Assembly (NCBI RefSeq): GCF_027497355.1
Contig: NZ_CP114909.1
Location: 1-64,000, forward strand
Origin: Micromonospora sp. WMMA1947
GTDB lineage: Bacteria; Actinomycetota; Actinomycetes; Mycobacteriales; Micromonosporaceae
DNA: 64,000 bases
Direction of reading: 5' to 3'
Position numbers and translations under genes: made by a program. Every line of letters begins with the position of its first letter. Position 1 is the stretch's first letter. Positions 60,345 to 64,000 of the stretch are shown one piece after another. Under the pieces are notes generated by a model. It worked only from the letters and a program-made list of their open reading frames with translations. It was not told the DNA's origin and made no database searches.

Positions 60345-61292
60345 ATGCTGCGCATCACGTTGACCCGTCTCTTATCGGTTATTCCAGTCCTGTTCGGGAT
60401 CTCGGTGATCTCGTTCCTCGTGATCCGAATGATCCCCGGCGACGTGATCAGTTCGATCATGGGCCAGGACTTCGGCGACCCCGCGATCGAGGCGGAGATG
60501 CGCCGCTACTTCGGGCTCGACATGCCCGTGTACGAGCAGTTCCTGAGGTGGCTCGGCGCCCTCGTCCAGGGCGACTTCGGCACCTCGATGCGCACCGGCC
60601 AGCCGGTGCTGGAAGAGATCATGCAGCGCCTTCCGTCCACGCTGCTGCTGGCCGTGTCGGCGCTGCTGGTCTCGATCCTCATCTCCATCCCGCTCGGTGT
60701 CCTCAGTGCCACCAAGCGCAACGGGCTGCTGGACGCCACCACCCGGGTCGGCTCGCTCGTCGGGCTGTCGCTGCCGAACTTCTGGCTCGGCATCCTGCTG
60801 GTGTACGTCTTCTCGGTGTCGCTGGGCTGGCTGCCGTCCCAGGGCGCGGGTGAGGGTGAGGGCTTCTGGGGCACCCTGAAGCACCTCGTCCTCCCCGCCG
60901 TGACGCTCGGCTCCAGCCTCGCCGCGATCAGCATGCGGATGACCCGCTCCAGCATGCTGGAGGTGCTCAACCAGGACTACGTGCGCACCGCCCGGTCCAA
61001 GGGCCTCGCCGAGCGCGTGGTCATGAGCCGGCACGCGCTGCGCAACTCGCTGATCCCGGTCGTGACGGTGCTGGGCATCCAGGCCGGCGCGCTGCTGGGC
61101 GGCACGGTGATCGTCGAGCAGGTGTTCGCCTGGCCGGGCCTGGGGACGATGGTCATCCGCGGCATCTCCCAGCGCGACTACCCGGTCGTCCAGGGCACCC
61201 TGCTCTTCCTGGCCTTCTTCTACGTCGTCGTCAACTTCCTCGTAGACCTCATCTACACCTACCTGGATCCGAGGTTGCGCAGTGGTCACTGA
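60345..61292 (+). CDS. Dipeptide/oligopeptide ABC transporter permease (DppB type)
   Basis: 315 residues. N-terminal helix RLLSVIPVLFGISVISFLVIRMIPGD, conserved RYFGLDMPVYEQFLRWLGALVQGDFGTS, and the ABC inner-membrane motif EVLNQDYVRTARSKGLAERVVMSRHALRNSLIPVVTVLG. Six transmembrane helices. It starts 19 bp after the Lrp stop and overlaps DppC by 11 bp. Confidence 0.94.
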   Translation: MLRITLTRLLSVIPVLFGISVISFLVIRMIPGDVISSIMGQDFGDPAIEAEMRRYFGLDMPVYEQFLRWLGALVQGDFGTSMRTGQPVLEEIMQRLPSTLLLAVSALLVSILISIPLGVLSATKRNGLLDATTRVGSLVGLSLPNFWLGILLVYVFSVSLGWLPSQGAGEGEGFWGTLKHLVLPAVTLGSSLAAISMRMTRSSMLEVLNQDYVRTARSKGLAERVVMSRHALRNSLIPVVTVLGIQAGALLGGTVIVEQVFAWPGLGTMVIRGISQRDYPVVQGTLLFLAFFYVVVNFLVDLIYTYLDPRLRSGH

Positions 61293-62187
61293 CATCGCCC
61301 CCGGCCGCCGCCCCGCCGAGGCGGCGTCCACTCGCAAGACCCCCCGCAGCCTCGAGTTGCTGCGCCTGATCTGGCGCGACCGGGTGGGCGCCATCGGCCT
61401 GGTGATCGTGGTGCTGATGGTCTCCGCGGCGGCACTGGCCCCGCTCATCGCCCCGTACGACCCGACCGCCATGTCCAACCAGCGGCTCGCCGCGCCCGGC
61501 GGCGACTTCCCGCTCGGCGCCGACGAGGCCGGCCGTGACCTGCTCAGCCGGGCCCTGTACGGCGCACGCACCTCGCTGGCCGTCAGCCTGATCGTGGTGA
61601 CCTGCGCGGGCGCGATCGGCGTCCTGCTCGGACTGCTCGCCGGCTTCTACCGGGGCTTCCTCGACGCGGTCATCACCCCGGCCACCGACATCATGTTCGC
61701 CTTCCCCACGCTGCTGCTCGCGCTGGCGGTGGTGGCCGCCCGGGGGCCCGGCACGGAGAACCTGATCCTGGCCCTGATCCTCGTGTTCATCCCGAGCTTC
61801 GCCCGCGTCGTGCGCGGCACGGCCATGTCGGTGCGCCGCGAGCCGTACGTGGAGTCCGGCCAGGCGGTCGGCCTCAGCAACGCCCGGCTGATCTTCAAGT
61901 ACATCCTGCCCAACTCGGTCGCCCCGATCGCGGTGCAGTTCACCACGAGCCTCGCCACCGCCATCCTGGTCGAGGCGTCACTGGGCTACCTCGGGCTCGG
62001 CGTGCAGCCGCCCCAGCCGTCCTGGGGGTCGATGCTCTCCAGCGGCAAGGCGTTCATGGAGATGTCGATCTGGCCGTCCGTCGTCCCCGGCGTCTGCATC
62101 ATGATCGCGGTGCTGGGCTTCAACCTGCTAGGCGACACCCTTCGCGACGTGCTCGACCCGCGACTGCGCGGCCGTTCCAGCCGCTGA
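61282..62187 (+). CDS. Dipeptide/oligopeptide ABC transporter permease (DppC type)
   Basis: 301 residues, GTG start. RLIWRDRVGAIGLVIVVLMVSAAALAPLIAPYDP, FPLGADEAGRDLLSRALYGARTSLAVSL, and EAA motif YVESGQAVGLSNARLIFKYILPNSVAPIAVQF. Pairs with DppB. No periplasmic-type binding protein lies in the window; it may follow beyond 64 kb or be elsewhere. Confidence 0.94.
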   Translation: MVTDIAPGRRPAEAASTRKTPRSLELLRLIWRDRVGAIGLVIVVLMVSAAALAPLIAPYDPTAMSNQRLAAPGGDFPLGADEAGRDLLSRALYGARTSLAVSLIVVTCAGAIGVLLGLLAGFYRGFLDAVITPATDIMFAFPTLLLALAVVAARGPGTENLILALILVFIPSFARVVRGTAMSVRREPYVESGQAVGLSNARLIFKYILPNSVAPIAVQFTTSLATAILVEASLGYLGLGVQPPQPSWGSMLSSGKAFMEMSIWPSVVPGVCIMIAVLGFNLLGDTLRDVLDPRLRGRSSR

Positions 62188-62214
62188 CCCCTCGCACCCC
62201 CGGCAAGGAGCAAC

Positions 62215-64000
62215 GTGGAAACCATCGACGAACACCTGGTTCGTCAACTGTCGGAATGGTCGGCGGGCGCCCCGGCGCCCGCCGACCCGTCGCCGGACGT
62301 CGAGGTCGACGCCGGTCTGCTGCTGGACTACTTCGACGCCCAGATCCAGAGCCGCCACCTCGACCTCGCGCTGCGGTGGCTGCAGTCGAAACGGGAGGGC
62401 TTCTACACGATCGGGTCCAGCGGCCACGAGAGCAACGCCGCCGTCGCGCTGGCGCTGCGCCCGACCGACCCGGCGCTGCTGCACTACCGGTCCGGCGGTT
62501 TCTACGCCGCCCGGGCCGGGCAGGTTCCCGGCTCCACCCCGGTCACCGACGTGCTGCACTCCGCCGCCGCGTCGCGCCGGGATCCGATCTCCGGTGGCCG
62601 GCACAAGGTGTTCGGGCACCGGGAGCTGAACATCATCCCGCAGACCTCGACCATCGCCTCGCACCTGCCCCGCGCGATGGGCATGGCGTTCGCCCTGGAC
62701 CGCGGCGTCGGCGACACCGGCTACCCGGCCGACGCGGTGGTGGTGTGCAGCTTCGGCGACGCCTCGGCCAACCACTCCACCGCCGCCGGGGCGCTGAACG
62801 CCGTCGGCTGGGCCGCCCACCAGGGGCTCGGGATGCCGGTGCTGTTCGTCTGCGAGGACAACGGCATCGGCATCAGCACCCGGTCCCCGCACGGCTGGGT
62901 GGACCGGATGCTGTCCGCGCTGCCCGGCCTCGACTACACCGCCGCCGACGGCACCGACCCCGTGCGGTTGCTCGCCGTCGCGGCCGAGACGGCCCATCGG
63001 GTACGCGCCGGACGCCGGCCCGCCGTGCTGCACCTGCGGACGGTCCGGTTCATGGGCCACGCCGGCTCCGACGCGGAGCTGGCGTACCGGTCCCGGTCGG
63101 AGATCCTCGCCGACTACGCCCGCGACCCGCTGCTGGCCACGGCGGCGGTGCTGGCCCGGCGCGGGATTCTCGCCCCGGCCGAGAGCCTGGCCCGCTACGA
63201 GCAGGCCCGCAAACTGGTCATGGACCAGGCGGAGGCGATGCTCGGGCGGGTCGAGCGGCTGCCCGACGCGGCGGCGGTGACCGGGCCGCTCACCGAACGC
63301 CGGACCGACCGGGTCGGCGCGGCTGCCGCACGGGCCGGCGCCGGCCGGGAGAAGGTGTTCGGCGGCCGGCTCCCCGAGGCGCGCGGGCCGCTCACGCTCG
63401 CCCAGTCGGTCAACGCCGCCCTGCACGACGCGCTGCTCACCTGGCCGCAGGCGCAGGTGTTCGGCGAGGACGTGGCGCGCAAGGGCGGCGTCTACGGCGC
63501 CACCCGCGGGCTGCGCAAGGCGTTCGGCGCGAACCGCGTGTTCGACACGCTGCTGGACGAGCAGACCATCCTCGGGGTGGCGCTCGGCGGCGCGCTGGCC
63601 GGCACGCTGCCGATCCCGGAGATCCAGTACCTCGCCTACCTGCACAACGCCGAGGACCAGCTGCGCGGCGAGGCCGCCTCGCTACGGTTCTTCTCCGACG
63701 GGCAGTACGGCAACGGGATGGTCGTCCGGATCGCCGGCCTGGCGTACCAGAAGGGGTTCGGCGGGCACTTCCACAACGACAACTCGGTGGCGGTGCTGCG
63801 CGACATCCCCGGCCTGGCGCTGGCTGTCGCCTCCCACCCGGCCACCGCGCCGGCGCTGCTGCGGCAGTGCCTCGCGCTGGCCGAGCAGGAGAAGCGGGTC
63901 TGCGTGTTCCTGGAGCCGATCGCGCTCTACCACACCCGCGACCTGCACACCGACGGCGACGGCGGCTGGCTGGCCCGGTACGCCCCACCGGACGAGTGGG
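62215..64000 (+). CDS. Fused 2-oxoacid dehydrogenase E1 (alpha plus beta), 3' partial
   Basis: 595 codons in the window; the frame runs off the right edge. GTG start with AAGGAG 5 bp upstream. Residues ~1-340 match E1-alpha: GFYTIGSSGHESNAAVALALRP, and the TPP/Mg motif SFGDASANHSTAAGALN at ~180-196. From ~391 the E1-beta part begins: LTLAQSVNAALHDALLTWPQAQVFGEDVARKGGVYGATRGL, then EQTILGVALGGALAGTLPIPEIQYLAYLHNAEDQLRGEA. Fused alpha-beta E1 of the branched-chain/2-oxoadipate-like type, thiamine-diphosphate dependent. With glutaryl-CoA dehydrogenase and Lrp nearby, it may convert a 2-oxo acid from amino-acid breakdown to its CoA ester. Confidence 0.9.
   Translation, partial: METIDEHLVRQLSEWSAGAPAPADPSPDVEVDAGLLLDYFDAQIQSRHLDLALRWLQSKREGFYTIGSSGHESNAAVALALRPTDPALLHYRSGGFYAARAGQVPGSTPVTDVLHSAAASRRDPISGGRHKVFGHRELNIIPQTSTIASHLPRAMGMAFALDRGVGDTGYPADAVVVCSFGDASANHSTAAGALNAVGWAAHQGLGMPVLFVCEDNGIGISTRSPHGWVDRMLSALPGLDYTAADGTDPVRLLAVAAETAHRVRAGRRPAVLHLRTVRFMGHAGSDAELAYRSRSEILADYARDPLLATAAVLARRGILAPAESLARYEQARKLVMDQAEAMLGRVERLPDAAAVTGPLTERRTDRVGAAAARAGAGREKVFGGRLPEARGPLTLAQSVNAALHDALLTWPQAQVFGEDVARKGGVYGATRGLRKAFGANRVFDTLLDEQTILGVALGGALAGTLPIPEIQYLAYLHNAEDQLRGEAASLRFFSDGQYGNGMVVRIAGLAYQKGFGGHFHNDNSVAVLRDIPGLALAVASHPATAPALLRQCLALAEQEKRVCVFLEPIALYHTRDLHTDGDGGWLARYAPPDEW

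Overview
The window is high-GC actinobacterial chromosome. Cytoplasmic Lrp, ECF-sigma and SARP/AfsR regulators, Kelch- and Ig-decorated exoproteins, YbaB/EspC/WXG-type secretion modules and the frequent 'gtac' codon pairs point to Micromonospora or a close relative in the Micromonosporaceae. This assignment rests on style of sequence, not on a marker gene. No rRNA, tRNA, CRISPR array, integrase or insertion sequence was seen. Most genes are short transcription units with 4-base start/stop overlaps, and several convergent pairs share coding sequence.

Layout. 1-10.6 kb: the end of a secreted GH18 chitinase with a ricin-type lectin domain, a DUF2804 protein, an exported cyclophilin, an RtcB2-PrfH RNA/ribosome repair pair (prfH frameshifted near its end), a lipoprotein/membrane protein/DUF72 unit, a DUF3152 lipoprotein, a SigE-family sigma factor with a membrane partner, an intergenic region rich in palindromes, and a zinc alcohol dehydrogenase. 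10.6-20.2 kb: two large secreted proteins, a beta-propeller/Ig protein and a 1465-residue S8 protease carrying Kelch repeats. The protease is bracketed by two paralogous winged-helix regulators. 20.4-25.8 kb: STAS protein and SigG-like sigma factor whose 3' ends overlap by 165 bp, an alpha/beta hydrolase, SurE, a PfkB kinase and a D-amino-acid oxidase-like protein. 25.9-28.8 kb: a compact type VII-type toxin module (YbaB-like, EspC-like, WXG carrier, HNH nuclease, two different SUKH immunity proteins). 28.8-35.8 kb: small metabolic genes, VOC proteins, a second D-amino-acid oxidase paralogue and a compositionally distinct Mrr-type restriction endonuclease. 36-41 kb: an ArsR-controlled operon with a tandem palindromic operator, a GlxA regulator, rhodanese, a DHFR-like protein and a sulfotransferase. 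41-52.5 kb: a large HEAT-type protein, a BtrH-like/DUF3800-like pair, a DrrAB-type ABC exporter and an AfsR-type regulator. 52.5-53.7 kb: a low-GC cassette of three unknown genes headed by a 37-residue Cys-rich peptide gene. 54-64 kb: a catabolic cluster with glutaryl-CoA dehydrogenase, 2-hydroxyacid dehydrogenase, aldehyde dehydrogenase, a dipeptide/oligopeptide ABC transporter, an Lrp/AsnC regulator and a fused 2-oxoacid dehydrogenase E1 that runs off the end.

Most worth a second look: (i) a two-part palindromic repeat (about 50 nt plus exactly 67 nt, followed by a short tandem repeat) present twice in intergenic DNA; (ii) the split toxin module with two immunity genes; (iii) RtcB2-PrfH in an actinobacterium with a broken prfH tail; (iv) the Cys-rich peptide cassette; (v) the duplicated regulators around the Kelch protease. 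Domain names are recognised from sequence features by eye; no database search was run.
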